The notes beneath the pieces are model-generated. The model worked only from the letters and a program-made list of their open reading frames with translations, ran no database searches and was not told the DNA's origin. Below, one piece after another: positions 23,763-35,528 of a stretch of 64,000 nt of DNA; position 1 is the first letter of the stretch, and the number at the start of each line of letters is the position of its first letter. Source of the stretch: Allantophomopsis cytisporea (Eukaryota; Ascomycota; Leotiomycetes; Phacidiales; Phacidiaceae); contig CP103028.1 of NCBI GenBank assembly GCA_024752435.1, positions 1,217,666-1,281,665 on the forward strand, given 5' to 3'. The position numbers and the translations under genes were made by a program.

Positions 23763-25109
23763 AGCACTAGTTAAGAGACACGAGGTGTGATAGACTTGTG
23801 TATATAGCAGCCTATGCTGAAAAATTTGCACATCAATGAGGTTGAAAGATGAAGGTGATGGATACAAATCATTGCGACTATTACTTCCGAAATGAAGAGT
23901 TCCTGATTAAAAAATGCAGAATCCTACATCCATACATAATTTGTTATTTCTGAAAGTGCTACGGCGGGGGTGCTAACAATGAAGACCCCTGTTGCGGCAG
24001 TAGGTTTGGCGAATTGTATTTTACTATTGAAATGTTAGTATCAATTCCTGTAAGATCTCTTGAAAGTTTTCGAAGCTTTCAATCTGAATTTTCTTGCACT
24101 GAATGAACTATGCTTAGTTTGGGATGAGACGAAGACCTATGAATGAGAACTTGAGCATTCATAATTTCGAGGTTTCCGTCTTGGTATATCTCTCTAATGG
24201 AGATTGCTTTAATACAATTCAACGACTAGCTTGAATTTAGCAGGAACACTACGCAAATAATATGGTTAGTTAATCACCTAATCATGAGCTTCGTTTTTGA
24301 CTTTCGGTATCAGACTTGTCAAGGTTGACTGTTAGTTTGGTATCTCAGCTTTTGACCGAATTTTAAAGCGATGATAGATTGTCTACAGCGTTTTTCTGGA
24401 TCTATTTTTATATAGACGTGAACTTAAACGCGTGTGCCACACCCGGACCTGCTCAATTTCCCGCTCAGCAAGGGTCGCATAGCTTATTCACACCTCTAGC
24501 TCCATCACGAACTACCCGTAGAGAAACTACCTTAGTCCCACCCATATAATTATACGGCGCAACTTGTCAACTATGATATTGATTTGCTCATCCACCGTTC
24601 TATTCTTAGTGCATCTTCGTAAATGTGTTGATAAGGATTAAGATCGATGTTCAACTGCATCATCTGCTTAGCCTGCTTTATTGAGAGCAATTCCCATATA
24701 GTGACATATCTCAGCCCAATCATATTTTCTCGGCGAGAGAATGTCATATTGCAGGGAGATATCTCCCAGTCCGTTATATGTACGACATAATTATTGTCAA
24801 GATAGGTAGGAGATTCAATTGACTGTTGTGTTTGAGCTTTTTGACCCATACATAAGGACGACAATACCAAAATTCAAGAATTATTGCACCTCTAAAATAA
24901 GAGACGTAGCTTGAAATACGATGACGTTGACTCTAATTGCAAGCTGTAACTAGAATGAAATGACGAGATTTGTAGCAATTGCTTCGACTAGCGAAGACGA
25001 CTCCATATATATCAATTTAGCTTTAGTCCATCATATCAACATGTTATCCCTTAGTTAAGCTTAGATATTACCGCTCATGAAGTTCCTTGAACCGACTGTT
25101 AGATCTGGA
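23763..25109. other. Intergenic, AT-rich
   Basis: No supported gene. A 99-residue minus-strand frame (24870-24571) has no recognisable motif. It leads into the broken ABC transporter. Confidence 0.45.
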
Positions 25110-25720
25110 AAGCAAGACCTGTGGATTATCACATTCTACAACAAATCCTTCATGCAACAAACAACGCGGTCAAAGTCAACAATAGTGTTGAGACGATGGG
25201 CAACAGAGATGATGGTGCAATCATGGAAGTCTTCGCGAATGACGGATTAATTCATCGAGTCGGTATGAATGTCAACACTAAATAGATGTAATGTTAGCGA
25301 ACTGTCAGGGATGAATTATCTTTGACATACCTTGCTAAAACTTCATCTAACACGATAACTTTGCTCTTTCTCAGTAAGCTGCGAGTTAAGCAGAAAAGCC
25401 GTCGTTGCCCATGGCTGAAGAAATCCGCATCCATTTTCACATCTAATCCGCCCTTCTCTTCGATGACGTCCCAGATTTGACATTTCCTTAGGACACTAAT
25501 GAGTGCCTCATCATTTGTGAGAGCCACCGGCCAGGGATATAGGTTGAACCTAACCGTTTCTGTCGTAATCCAGTACGGCTCTTGGGGTATGGTATTGAGA
25601 CTTCTCCTAAGCACATCTCGCGGTCAATACCCTCGTCATCTGACCATGCCAAGTTATGTTGACTACCTTGTACAAGCGATAATCGATGGCCCTGTCGTGA
25701 AGGCGCCAAGAGAAACTCCT
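25110..25720 (-). pseudogene. ABC-C (MRP-type) transporter remnant: second nucleotide-binding domain
   Basis: Minus-strand blocks reconstruct part of an NBD2. LRRSLNTIPQEPYW covers the Q-loop region, FSHGQRRLFCLTRSLLRK the ABC signature, and VIVLDE the Walker B. After a probable intron (gtatgt...tttag), SVDIHTDS and DCTIISVAHRLNTI cover the D-loop and the H-switch. The Walker A is not readable. One TAA interrupts the block after the D-loop where Gln is usual, and the blocks before LRRSLN are frameshifted. A short minus-strand frame further upstream (25906-25700) does not look like ABC sequence. A functional protein is not possible from this piece. Confidence 0.75.
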
Positions 25721-26039
25721 GGATGCGCGTGAAAAAACTTTGACTTTGCCGTCCTCCATCCAGCCGAAAAACGAGTTCTTCGTTCCATCATAGTGAGCCT
25801 CGTCTGGGGGACCATGCTTCTCGGCATAGGCTTTTACGAGACATTCTTGCTCAGCTTTCACCTTCTTGTGGAAGTCGACCACCTTGGTGGTAGTATTGTC
25901 GTTCAACCTGAGAGGAGACTATAGTGATGTCCCCTTGGAGGCGAGGGTTTGTCGCGGGCAGGCTTTGCAAAGACGATCTATGATATTAAACGCAAAGAGA
26001 GGGACGAGTAGCTTCTTTCGATTCAAGAACGTAGGATTG

Positions 26040-26375
26040 AAAGAGTACAGTCGGTGGGGGTGGGAGCCTACTTATTACGCTTCGCAAGTCGTGGTGTTGC
26101 CTACGGCTGCCTTCGGTTTGGCGACGAGCGGTTGAGGGCGTCCGGAAAGTTGCATCACGGCTTCATGTATCCAACTGCACCGCTAGTGTACTTGAATGAG
26201 GAAAGCATTCTTCATAGATACAGTAATACTCGAGAAGATTTGCGCGATATCCTCGCAATACTATCAAACCTTACGGCAATGACATTGACCGGCATGCTCG
26301 AAGATCACTGTCATCGTCTCCATGACGTCCCTACTGCAATCTCTCGCAATTCAATTTGTGATGTACGGACGTAGC
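26040..26375 (+). pseudogene. ABC-C transporter remnant: part of second membrane domain, opposite orientation
   Basis: The plus strand encodes RASGKLHHGFMYPTAPLVYL, then SILHRYSN and NLTAMTLTGMLED. These match the segment of ABC-C exporters where a coupling helix (KLH...M..APL.F) is followed by ILNRFS. The same family's NBD2 lies 350 nt to the left on the other strand. In an intact gene the membrane domain is upstream of the NBD on the same strand, so an inversion or separate insertion must have happened. No start, and frames stop on both sides. Confidence 0.55.
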
Positions 26376-28492
26376 TGGGCTGGCTACTATTGCAAACCTA
26401 TTAAAATCGGTACATCATGTATTACAAAGTGGATCTTATCACGCGTGCATTTAAATGGGTCAAGTGTATGAACTATGACTTTTAATCTTGATCATAGGAC
26501 ATTTCAGGGCATTATAGATATTTCAAGGCATCTTAGATAGAAATGGTAAGTAGTCTACTCTTTTACTTCTCCTTACCCAAATGACAGCTAGTTTCAGCAA
26601 ATAGGTTATTGAGGTGTTTATAACATAATAACTAAGTTGGTAGTCAATATACGGCTATAGCCTCTGCTTAGCTTATGGTTTGCTTACTACGTTGCACGGG
26701 ACCTCTATTCAGCATTGACTGACGCGCTTGTTGTTGCTCACTCCCCGCTTTCGACAAGGCCCGCTAGGTTATCGATCTTGCAATGTAGCCGAAGACCCTC
26801 AGACTTAATCGTGGCTGTGGTGTTTAAATAAGGTTGGATTCATCTCCAGTTGACGTCCAATTAACGGATCTCTATGGCTAGAGTCGGAGTTAAGAGTGCT
26901 TATCCGCTTTAGTACAATTTCCTTTCAACTAAACGTTGGGATACGAACTTCGGCAACTTATCGTTTCCATATCTTAAAATCCTCTTCTGCTGCATCTTGC
27001 AAAACTGCATCATTGACGACTTGTTTCTCTCGGGACTTTACATCCTCATACATAGAACGGAACCCTCTATCACTCTCACCACAATGCCATCTGATCGCTC
27101 TAATACTCGCAGTTTCCATATTAGACGAATACAGCAAGCGTAACTTCCAATTGAATTGCGCTTCCGACTGAAGTGAGAGTGTCGTCGTATTACGCTTATA
27201 GCTATATCTAGCTGTATCTACGTGTATTGCAACATGAGGTCCTTTAAAGGTCGATATTCAATACTATGGTGGTTGCAATTTGGCATGTTGACTATATTCA
27301 CACTCAGGTGTATCATAATAGTGACATATGCCTCTCACATCTGCTTACTATTGAACAAATAGAAAAAAACTGGATTTCGTAGCATATGAATGCGGAGTTG
27401 AAACTTCAGTACGTGCCGTTTGGAATTGTGCTTCTAAGTGCAATGAGGCCACATGGAGAGTGCAAATACGCATCACAATTATATACAAATTCACAGCGAC
27501 AGAGTGCAAAGCACGCTCCAAGTTGAGGTGTTTTCTCAAAGCTTAATGCTCTCAAAAGTTCAGTATAGTACGCAGCGGGAATATCGGATTGTCACAGTAG
27601 TTGAGTACAAGATACACTCCCAGACCGAAGTAAGCTCTCAGGCGCACGGAAGTGCGTATCAGCTGTATTAAAAATGGTAGTCATTGAGTGCTTACTACGT
27701 TATCGTCAAAGATGATGGAATGGTAATATCCTATCGAAATATCCTGCTGTTTTGATGCTCTTTGGAAGGTAGAGATAAAGACTTCAATACTGGATCTTTA
27801 GATAAGATGTGTTGTACTTCTTGAACTGCTTCACAATCAGCTAGCTAATCAGGTTTATATTTAATCAGTTGCTTAGTGAATCAACCAATTTATACGAACT
27901 TTTTTGTTGCCTAGCAATCGAGAGAATTGTACTTGATTTCTCACTTTGATTTTAACAAAATTCGCTTATCAGAATGGTATATAAATTAGTGTAGTATAAA
28001 GACAGATTGCTGGATTCTACTTTGTTCTATGTTCCATAATTATTGAATTCCAGTTAAAACTGGTGTCAACTACTCTGTGTTCGTCAATCAGGCGTCGATT
28101 TAGGTCTTTGCGTACTAGCTTCGAATCTAATAACTCCAGGGTAGTTGTCGTGCGAGAATATCGGTTCTCGGCTTTAGTAGTCTCACATCTCAATCTAACG
28201 ATGTAACTAATTAACAATTATAATAGTTAGGCGAGAGCCTCACGGCTTCAACTTTCGGTATTAGCATTGTTTACCTGTGATGCCGAGCAGGTTCTTTGGT
28301 TGCCGTTGTCGGTTCCGGAGCTAGTAGGATCCACCCGCGAGAAGAAGCGGACAAACGTCATTCATTACGCAGTAGATGCCGAGCTGGCCGTAGAGACATA
28401 TAGACATCAAAAATGTTTACCATAAAATCGTAAGAATTCCGAAGTCTTCAATATAGTCTTTTTCAATCATTATCATCTTTTACATTTTCAGA
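26376..28492. other. Gene-free AT-rich stretch
   Basis: 2.1 kb with many short frames in all phases and none recognisable. It may contain further unreadable parts of the broken transporter. The last few hundred bases are the promoter region of the next monooxygenase. Confidence 0.5.
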
Positions 28493-29945
28493 ATGTCTTT
28501 TCATTTCCAAGATACTCTCAATTGGGACTACAAGTCTAAGCATTCTTTCAAAGTAATCGTCGTTGGTGCAGGAATCGCTGGACTCAGTACAGCTCTTGGA
28601 CTCAAACGTACTGGACATGATGTGCAAATTCTCGAACAGGTACCCGAAATTGCCGAGGTAGGCGCAGGAATTCAAATGGCTCCAAACAATACTCGTATTC
28701 TAGCTCGCTTTGGAGTCTTGGATGAGGTTATGAAATACTCCACCGTAATGGAAGAAAATTCTCTACGGCGCTGGCAGAATAATGAGGAAATTGGAACCTC
28801 TGAATTGATGCCAAAGGTTAGTGTTGCATTCAACGTATTTTGAGCGCTGCAAGACTGACTTGTAATAAAGGTTGGAGAGCTCTATGGTGCCCCTTTAGCG
28901 GTCATCCACAGAGGAGATTTACAGCGGATCCTCCTCGAAGCTGTCCATAAGGCTGGTGTGCCGATTCACACGGACTCCAAGGTTGTCGAGGTTGATCCTG
29001 CTTTCGAAGCTCGGGTCAAGCTTGCGTCTGGAGAGATCGTATCAGGTGATATCATAATTGCCGCCGATGGCATCAAGTCACATATTCGCTATCAAATGGC
29101 GGAGCATCACGGCGTCAAAGATCGCAGTTCTCCCACTGGGGACGCGGCTTATCGTGTTCTGATACCCGAGGAGAAAATGAAGGGTGATACTCGAGCTTTG
29201 GAACTCTTGAAGCACAACATCGGGATGAGATGGATGGGACCTGGTGGTGTAAGATTCTCTTATTCTAGTGATGGTGATTAAGATTGCTAACTGACGTAAG
29301 CATATCATGGCATATCCGATCAAAAACAACAAAGTCTACAACATGGTTCTTCTCCATCCCCAAAAGCCTGGGGCCGAGAACGAAGAGTCCTGGACTAACA
29401 AGGGCTCGAAGAAAGAAATGCTTGATTTCTACTCTGGCTGGAATGATCTGGTGAAAGACCTGTTGTCCTATGTCCCTGAAGGCGAAGTCATGGAATGGAC
29501 TCTGAACTCTCACCGACCCTTGCCAACATGGATTGAGAACAAGTGTGTACTCATTGGAGACTCATGCCATCCCATGCTTCCATATGTGGCGCAAGGTGCA
29601 GCACAAGCGATCGAAGACGCAGGCGTTCTTACTTGTACACTTAGTCTTGCGGATAACGTCGAAAGTGCTATGAGAGTTTACGAGGCCGTGAGGAAAGAAA
29701 GAGCGGAGAAGATACAAAGCAGTGCGGGGGTCACAAGAAAAGCCTTGCACCTACCAGATGGCGAAGAACAGCAGAAAAGGGATGCGGCTATTAGGGGTTC
29801 TGGCAAAAACCCGGATTTGTGGGCTGACCGAGAATTCCAGAAATTCATGTGGGGCGTGGATGTCATGAAGGAGACAGTTGAGAATTGGGAAAAGAAGGTC
29901 GCCGAGGTCAACGGACATCACGCAAGCGCAGTACATACTTTCTGA
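28493..29945 (+). CDS. Salicylate 1-hydroxylase-like FAD monooxygenase (about 448 aa)
   Basis: Three exons: 28493-28816, 28871-29248, 29301-29945, with 54- and 52-nt introns in phase 0. The N-terminal dinucleotide motif is VVGAGIAGLSTALGLKRTGH, followed by EVGAGIQMAPNNTRIL, typical of salicylate/6-hydroxynicotinate hydroxylases. The DG motif is IIAADGIKSHIR. WMGPGGHIMAYPI crosses the second junction, and the GD motif is VLIGDSCHPMLPYVAQGA. The order and length match class A flavoprotein hydroxylases, which use NAD(P)H to hydroxylate aromatic acids, in this subgroup often with decarboxylation to catechol. Cytosolic. The exact substrate cannot be read from sequence. The gene is intact although its left neighbourhood is decayed. 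Confidence 0.9.
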
Positions 29946-31329
29946 TGTCGTGGAAAATGGCACCCTCGATTGCAATTGATTGAGACCCTATTCTCATTTG
30001 ATAGTGATATAACAATGAATAGAATGCTGAAGTTCCGTTAGTTCGTAAAGTAAGCTTGTGGTACCTTGTAAAATATAATACCTGACTGTTAATATGCAAT
30101 ATGCAGAATTGCTCAAGAGGCGCGGACTATAAATTTATGTCACCCATAAGTAATGTAGGAAACAACCAAATGAAAAACGAAAAATGAAAAAAGAAACCAA
30201 TAAAACCGCCAACGCTAGATTATGCTGTCCCTTGAATTGTGCATTGTGAATACGTAGTAAAGCACAGTGTAAGTTGTGGTGGGAGTGTCGTACATACTGG
30301 TACCCCAGACGGCTTCTCTGCATGTGCTTCAACCAATTATGGTCAGCGTGCGCTGGTACTCAGAGCCGCACTTGAGTAGAACTGCACGGAGATTTGTTTT
30401 AACAGAATGAATGAAGCATCATGGCTATTCATAGCTAGTAAAATCTCAAGTGCAACTGTAGCTAATTTCCACCTTGTCATCTGTCACCGCATAGCCACCT
30501 CGGTTCTCAATCCTCAATCCCCTACATCTCGACACCCATCAGCCACTAGGTCATACTGAACATATGTTGTGCACAGTCATCTCTACGTTTGCATCGTGTC
30601 ACTGTACAAGACATGTGAATGTAACTGCACGTGCACAGGCAGGGACTGCGGAAGCGTACGCTTGATCCACCGCTATCCCTCCGTGTCCGATGCGCTAGCG
30701 GTCGCTAGCTCTTAGCCTATACACAGTAGTATGCTCTGCGAGAGTGCGAGAGGGGATGTCACGCTCGATTCGAAGTTGTCGAGGGCGCCCAGACGACTGT
30801 AGTGGGATATAATGTGGTCAGATCTAAAAAAAACTAGGCTGAGTCAACGTTAATAACAAGAAATGCTGCACTAAAAATGATAAGGATTGCAACCTTGTTG
30901 ATGAGGCGGCGGCGGCGGCCGACGCGGCCGAGAGGATTAAGGAATCGACTTCTAATCGCTCAGGTTGACTTGAACAAGCCATCAAGGCTATCAATATATC
31001 AGCTTGGTTAGTTACTTGACCGACTAATCAAGGAAGCCAGCCCAGGAGTTTAAGTGATAGGATTATAAAACATGAGGATCTCCCAGCATATCGTTGACGC
31101 AGTAAATATCACAGTGCTGACACAACTTGGATCCCTATACATGCAAAACAAATAAATCACTCCTCGAACAATCACTGGAGAAGATCTACCTCGTGAATTG
31201 TACCAGTTAGTTCTTCATTTATTCTGAGACGAAGAAGGTTCCCTTTCCACGCAGTTGAACACAATCTCTGGAATAAGGTCTCTAATAATAATACCCACCT
31301 CTCCCTCTCACCTTCTTACTATACCAGTC
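29946..31329. other. Intergenic with an orphan coding-like fragment
   Basis: 1.4 kb. Apart from the Ala-rich fragment at 30852-30968 (listed separately) I see no gene. Confidence 0.5.
30852..30968 (+). other. Orphan coding-like fragment, Cys pair then poly-Ala
   Basis: A 38-codon open stretch reads CCTKNDKDCNLVDE, then five Ala, then DAAERIKESTSNRSG and a TGA. The GC-rich (gcg)n tract stands out from its AT-rich surroundings. It could be the last exon of a lost gene or a chance GC microsatellite. No acceptor or upstream exon is convincing. Confidence 0.2.
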
Positions 31330-32383
31330 ATGTTCATCCTCGAGTTCTTCTATCATCAGTTAGCCACCACGCCTCCAGTCCCAACCACCTCACTTTCTGG
31401 ACAAACTATCATTATAACTGGTGGGAACCGTGGTCTGGGTTTCGAAGCAGCAAAACAGATCGTCCAGCTCGGCGCCTCCAAGCTTATCCTCGCCGTGCGG
31501 TCTACCTCTGCTGGGGAAGGTGCTAGATTAAAACTTCTCAAAGAAAACCCGTCAAAGTTGATGAATATTGAAGTCTGGCCTCTTGACATGAGCAATTACG
31601 TCTCTGTCAAGAACTTTGCTCAGCGCGCCCAGACTCTTCCCAGGATCGACGCCTTGCTCAACAATGCTGGTCTTTCAACGTCGAATTTCGATGTTGCAGA
31701 AGAAGATGAGACGACTCTCACAGTGAATCTCATCAGCACCTACCTGCTTACTTTTCTGATGCTTCCGAAGCTGCGGGAATCGGCAGAGAAGTTTAGCATC
31801 ACGCCGCGCATCTCGATCGTAGGATCTGAAGGGATGAATTGGGTGTCATTCAAGGAACGCAAAGCCGAGGACGGACAGATCTTCGCGTCACTCAATAACA
31901 AAGCAACAACCGATATGAAAGAGAGATACTTCTTATCGAAGCTGCTCGTGATGTTCTGTCTTCGGGAGCTTGCAGCACAAATGGATACCTCGAAGAACAA
32001 CGGCAGCAAGGGCCGACAAGTCATCCTTAACTGCCCTGCGCCAGGATTTGTTGCCACAGATCTCTCACACGAACAGAGAGGTTCGGCCTTGTTCAAAGCG
32101 TTTGAGAAGATGCTTGCGAGAGATGTAGAGGCTGGTGGTAGCTGCATTGTCGATGCCGTGGTTCGGGGACAAGAATCCCATGGGCAATATCTAAGTGAAT
32201 GCGAAGTCAAACCGTATGTTTTAAAGCCAATTCCATGCCTGGTCAGAGAAAAGAGACTAATCCCAATGCAGGGTAGGCAAGTCTACACGTAATGAAGCGG
32301 GAAGAAAGGTAGGAAAGAGGGTGTGGAAGGAAGTAATTCAGAAGCTGGAGAAAATCCAACCGGGAATCTCTGCAAATATTTGA
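31330..32383 (+). CDS. Short-chain dehydrogenase/reductase (about 331 aa)
   Basis: Two exons: 31330-32213 and 32272-32383, joined across a 58-nt intron (phase 2). Without the intron the frame ends early at 32292. With it the protein gains a C-terminus (WKEVIQKLEKIQPGISANI) typical of this fungal SDR group. NAD(P) motif TGGNRGLG at residues 30-37, NNAG near 120, catalytic Tyr and Lys in YFLSK, and CPAPGFVATDL after them. The N-terminus (MFILEFFYHQL) is mildly hydrophobic, as in relatives that sit at membranes. The first ATG of the frame was used; the upstream open stretch has none. Oxidoreductase on an alcohol or carbonyl; substrate unknown. Confidence 0.88.
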
Positions 32384-33874
32384 TCCGTTGAGTGGAGTAT
32401 GTAGCAGACAGTTTCGGACACAACCGAAGCGGAGACTTATGTTAGAAGTGAGTTACTTCGTTGTATTATGTATTACTATCTAGGTAATTCACATTAGACA
32501 TATTAAATTGGGTACACCTTCAAGCACTTTTTTTTCTTTCTTTCGCTACTACCCAAGCGGACCTACTGTAGGCCGGTTTATAGTTCTGCCGCACAAACTG
32601 AGCAGCATAACTGACCACAGTTTGTTTGTCTGGTCAAGTGGTTCCATACAATGAACGGTCCAGCATATTACGGCTGCGTAATGGGAGTTGCTGTGTAGGT
32701 GCGCTGGGATATATTGAGTGGACATGCCGAATACGCTGTAACCAGCTCTCTGTGACTATCTGTATAGTTGAGCGTTATCGATTTCAAATGTACGTTCTGC
32801 AAAGGAATCGCAGGCTCACGTTACAAGACTATCTTCGTTCGTTCTATAAATGAGACAAGTGTTTGCAACGATCATACATTACTCGTGAACATACTTTGGC
32901 GCGGAATGCACAGTATCTGTGTTTAACCTGTTATCTGGAGAAAGTTAATGTCAAATTCCGGTTAGAAAGAATTTCTCTGAATTATCTGTTTCCGCCAGTA
33001 TATATACTACTGCGTAAACAAACATAGAATCCAATCTCTGATGGACGATCCTCCTATCCATGTATTTATTGTTATATTGTAGTACGAACATACCACCTGC
33101 GCTCTCGACTCATGCTTCATCATTCTATTTGTTTGTTTGATGACAAGACAAACTTGATTTGCTTTATTTAAGTTGAGGTTATTAAGGTCGTTGCGTTGCG
33201 AAGACATATCTAAGTAAACTAAAGAGGAAGATTGAGTAAATGTATACTTTGTAAATAGCCTTGCTAGCGGGAGACTGTTATGTAGAGGCTCCATTTCGAG
33301 AATGCTAGCTAGATAGCAAAGGATAGAATGGGAGTAACAGTGAACGTGAGCTCTAACAGTATTCAACATAACTTAGGGATTTCTAAAACTACGCAATGTT
33401 GTAGACCTGAGAGCAGATAACAGTAAACCCAGCTCTCTCTTATATTATTGGATCCTGCATAGACGCTGCCAGGAATAAAGTAAATTGCATTTCATAAATC
33501 TATCAAATTTCACAAGCTTTTACAAGCTCGACAGGTAATAGGAAGTCTTAGTGTATTAAACAGTATACCTGTGGCTCTTTACTTTTTTCAACCCCCCGCA
33601 AGCACATGAAAGCATACAAGTCAAGTCCTTCGTTGAATTTTGAAACGACAGCGCTGAGTCTTGAGATTTCCGACATGCTAATCAGAGAATTAAATAACCG
33701 ACACCTTACATCACATTCATAATGCATGTACTACTACTGATGGCAATGGCATATACATAGTGTCAAGCGTCTTACACACTTAACGATAGAAAACGACGAT
33801 CAAAACGAACTTGGAAATGAAGCTCAACATATATGATGTATATAATATTGGAAGTCATCATAAGATATAATCTC
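32384..33874. other. Intergenic between convergent genes
   Basis: 1.5 kb. The longest frame (minus strand 33369-33007, 120 codons) has no recognisable motif and a composition rich in Asn and Ser; I do not call it a gene. Confidence 0.5.
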
Positions 33875-35528
33875 TTACTCTATCTTGGTGGGTTCCACAA
33901 CTTCCTCACGTACAGACTCCTCTTCTTTACGCTCCCCATTTGGTACATCTGGTACAATCCATGCAGCCCATGTACTGGGAGGAACACTGGCCCAAAAGAC
34001 TGCAACGGAAATGGCCAAGTTCGTGAGAAGTGTTGTGCTCGAAGAAGAACCGATCGCATATGCGAAAGTGTCCCCAATGCTCTCCATACTTCGGAGAATT
34101 CCAGTCGAAAGTGCCAATGTATCGGTATTCGAGTCATAAGTTCCCAAAATCCAGTACATCCAAACGGCCAATACTTCGGCCAAAAGCCTATCAGCAAGAT
34201 TAGAGGCATTTCTAAGTTAGTAAAGATACAAAAGACGCTTACCTGAACATCATATAACCCCAGCTCCTGCACTAAATCCAGGCGAACTCCAATCCAAATC
34301 AACCGATCCCTTTGAATAATAAAGGATTTGAAGGATGATATTCCAAATCCACATAGCCGTCCATAAGGATGCAATGATAATCCAGCTGTATTTAGCTTTC
34401 AACGATCTTCTCCATTTTTTAAGATCAAGAAGACCTCCAGAAGCCATAACAATCAATCCACCCGTAACAGCGACAAGGAAAGCTAGCATTGCTCTGGATC
34501 TCAATGTGAAGTATCCTGCAAGGTAGTTCCCACTGTAAGTTCCACCCCAACCTGAACTAATGAAGACTGGTAGTAGAAGCAAAATTTCCTTCCTGATAAA
34601 AACTCGACCGAGGGCTTTGACTTCAGTGGTTAATGTACGATTCTGGTTTCCAAAGACGATTTTTTAACCGTCGGAGCAGATTACTTTCTCGGGAGGAGAT
34701 AGGAGCAGAGCTAGAGGGAGACCAGCACATTGAAGACCGAGTAGAACAAGATAGGTTTGAGGCGAGATAGATCCTTTCTCATCGCTTCCCGAATTGAGAG
34801 CTAGTTGAATGGCTCCCACAATAGCTCCACCAAACTTGTTGATTCCAAGCCATATCGCGACTTTTTTGAAGTTAGAGCTGATGAGGTAACATTATGGACA
34901 GACTTACCATGTAGGCCACGTTTGTGAGGTTCGGGATACCCTACTGCAATGGCTGCTTCAGAAGTCCATAGAGCTGAAGCCTAATACCACTCAGTTAGCA
35001 TAACGCAAAGTTGAGTATAAGGTGATGTCATACTGATAATCCACATGTAGCTGCGCCGAGAATCATGAACCATTCTGTGCCATATACACTGTTGCAATAC
35101 AATGCAGCAGAGTAAGGCGCATACCCAAGGGTTCCTAATACCAGTACCCACTTAACTCCAATGATGTTCGCAGCTATTCCCATCATTGGGGAAAAGACAA
35201 TCATAACACTAAGAGAAAGAGACTGAATAAGCATGTCTTTCCAACGCAGGTTATGTTGAAAGAACTTACCCAAAAGTTACAGCATTTGCTGCATTCACAT
35301 AGTATGGTTTTGCTTCACCTCACCACCAGTACCAAGATCTGGGATTGTTAGACAGAAATCTGCATATATAGCAATTATCGACTCACTGCTCATAGCACTC
35401 CATATTGCCGGTTGTGTAAAACTGACAAGTCCAACAATGATAGCCTGGAACAATGTGCCGCAATAGAATAGCCGCATCCGCTCCTTAAATGAGATGGCGT
35501 TTCCGTCTTCAGATTTCGCGACCGCCAT
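33875..35528 (-). pseudogene. UNC93-like MFS transporter, probably inactivated
   Basis: Minus-strand exons: 35528-35387, 35318-35270, 35208-35034, 34980-34908, 34860-34243, 34187-33875. Family marks: YYVNAANAVTF, the KWVLVLGTLGYAPYSAALY segment, ALWTSEAAIAVGYPEPHKRG, SGWGGTYSGNYLAGYF, and TGILRSMESIGDTFAYAI near the end. These are typical fungal UNC93/DUF895-type membrane proteins. Two lesions: a TAA at 34664-34666 inside the conserved SDG-KIVFG loop, and a frame mismatch of one base at about 34250-34260, where the first frame hits TGA just before the last intron while the next exon needs YMMFR. The TAA could be bypassed by a 42-nt GT-AG intron (34643-34684), but the second lesion has no splice rescue I can find. 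The 35319 acceptor is GAG, which is uncommon. Confidence 0.7.

Noticed and set aside
24571..24870. 99-codon minus-strand frame
   Set aside because: No motif, no consistent introns, in AT-rich DNA. Not supported as a gene.
16323..32383. A classical secondary-metabolite biosynthetic cluster
   Set aside because: There is no polyketide synthase, non-ribosomal peptide synthetase, terpene cyclase or pathway regulator. The enzymes fit breakdown or detoxification better.
33007..33369. 120-codon minus-strand frame
   Set aside because: Low-complexity Asn/Ser composition and no homologous pattern. Likely chance.
35319..35386. A third frameshift in the UNC93-like gene near 35310
   Set aside because: Using the GAG acceptor at 35319 gives a consistent frame into YYVNAANAVTF, so no lesion is needed there.
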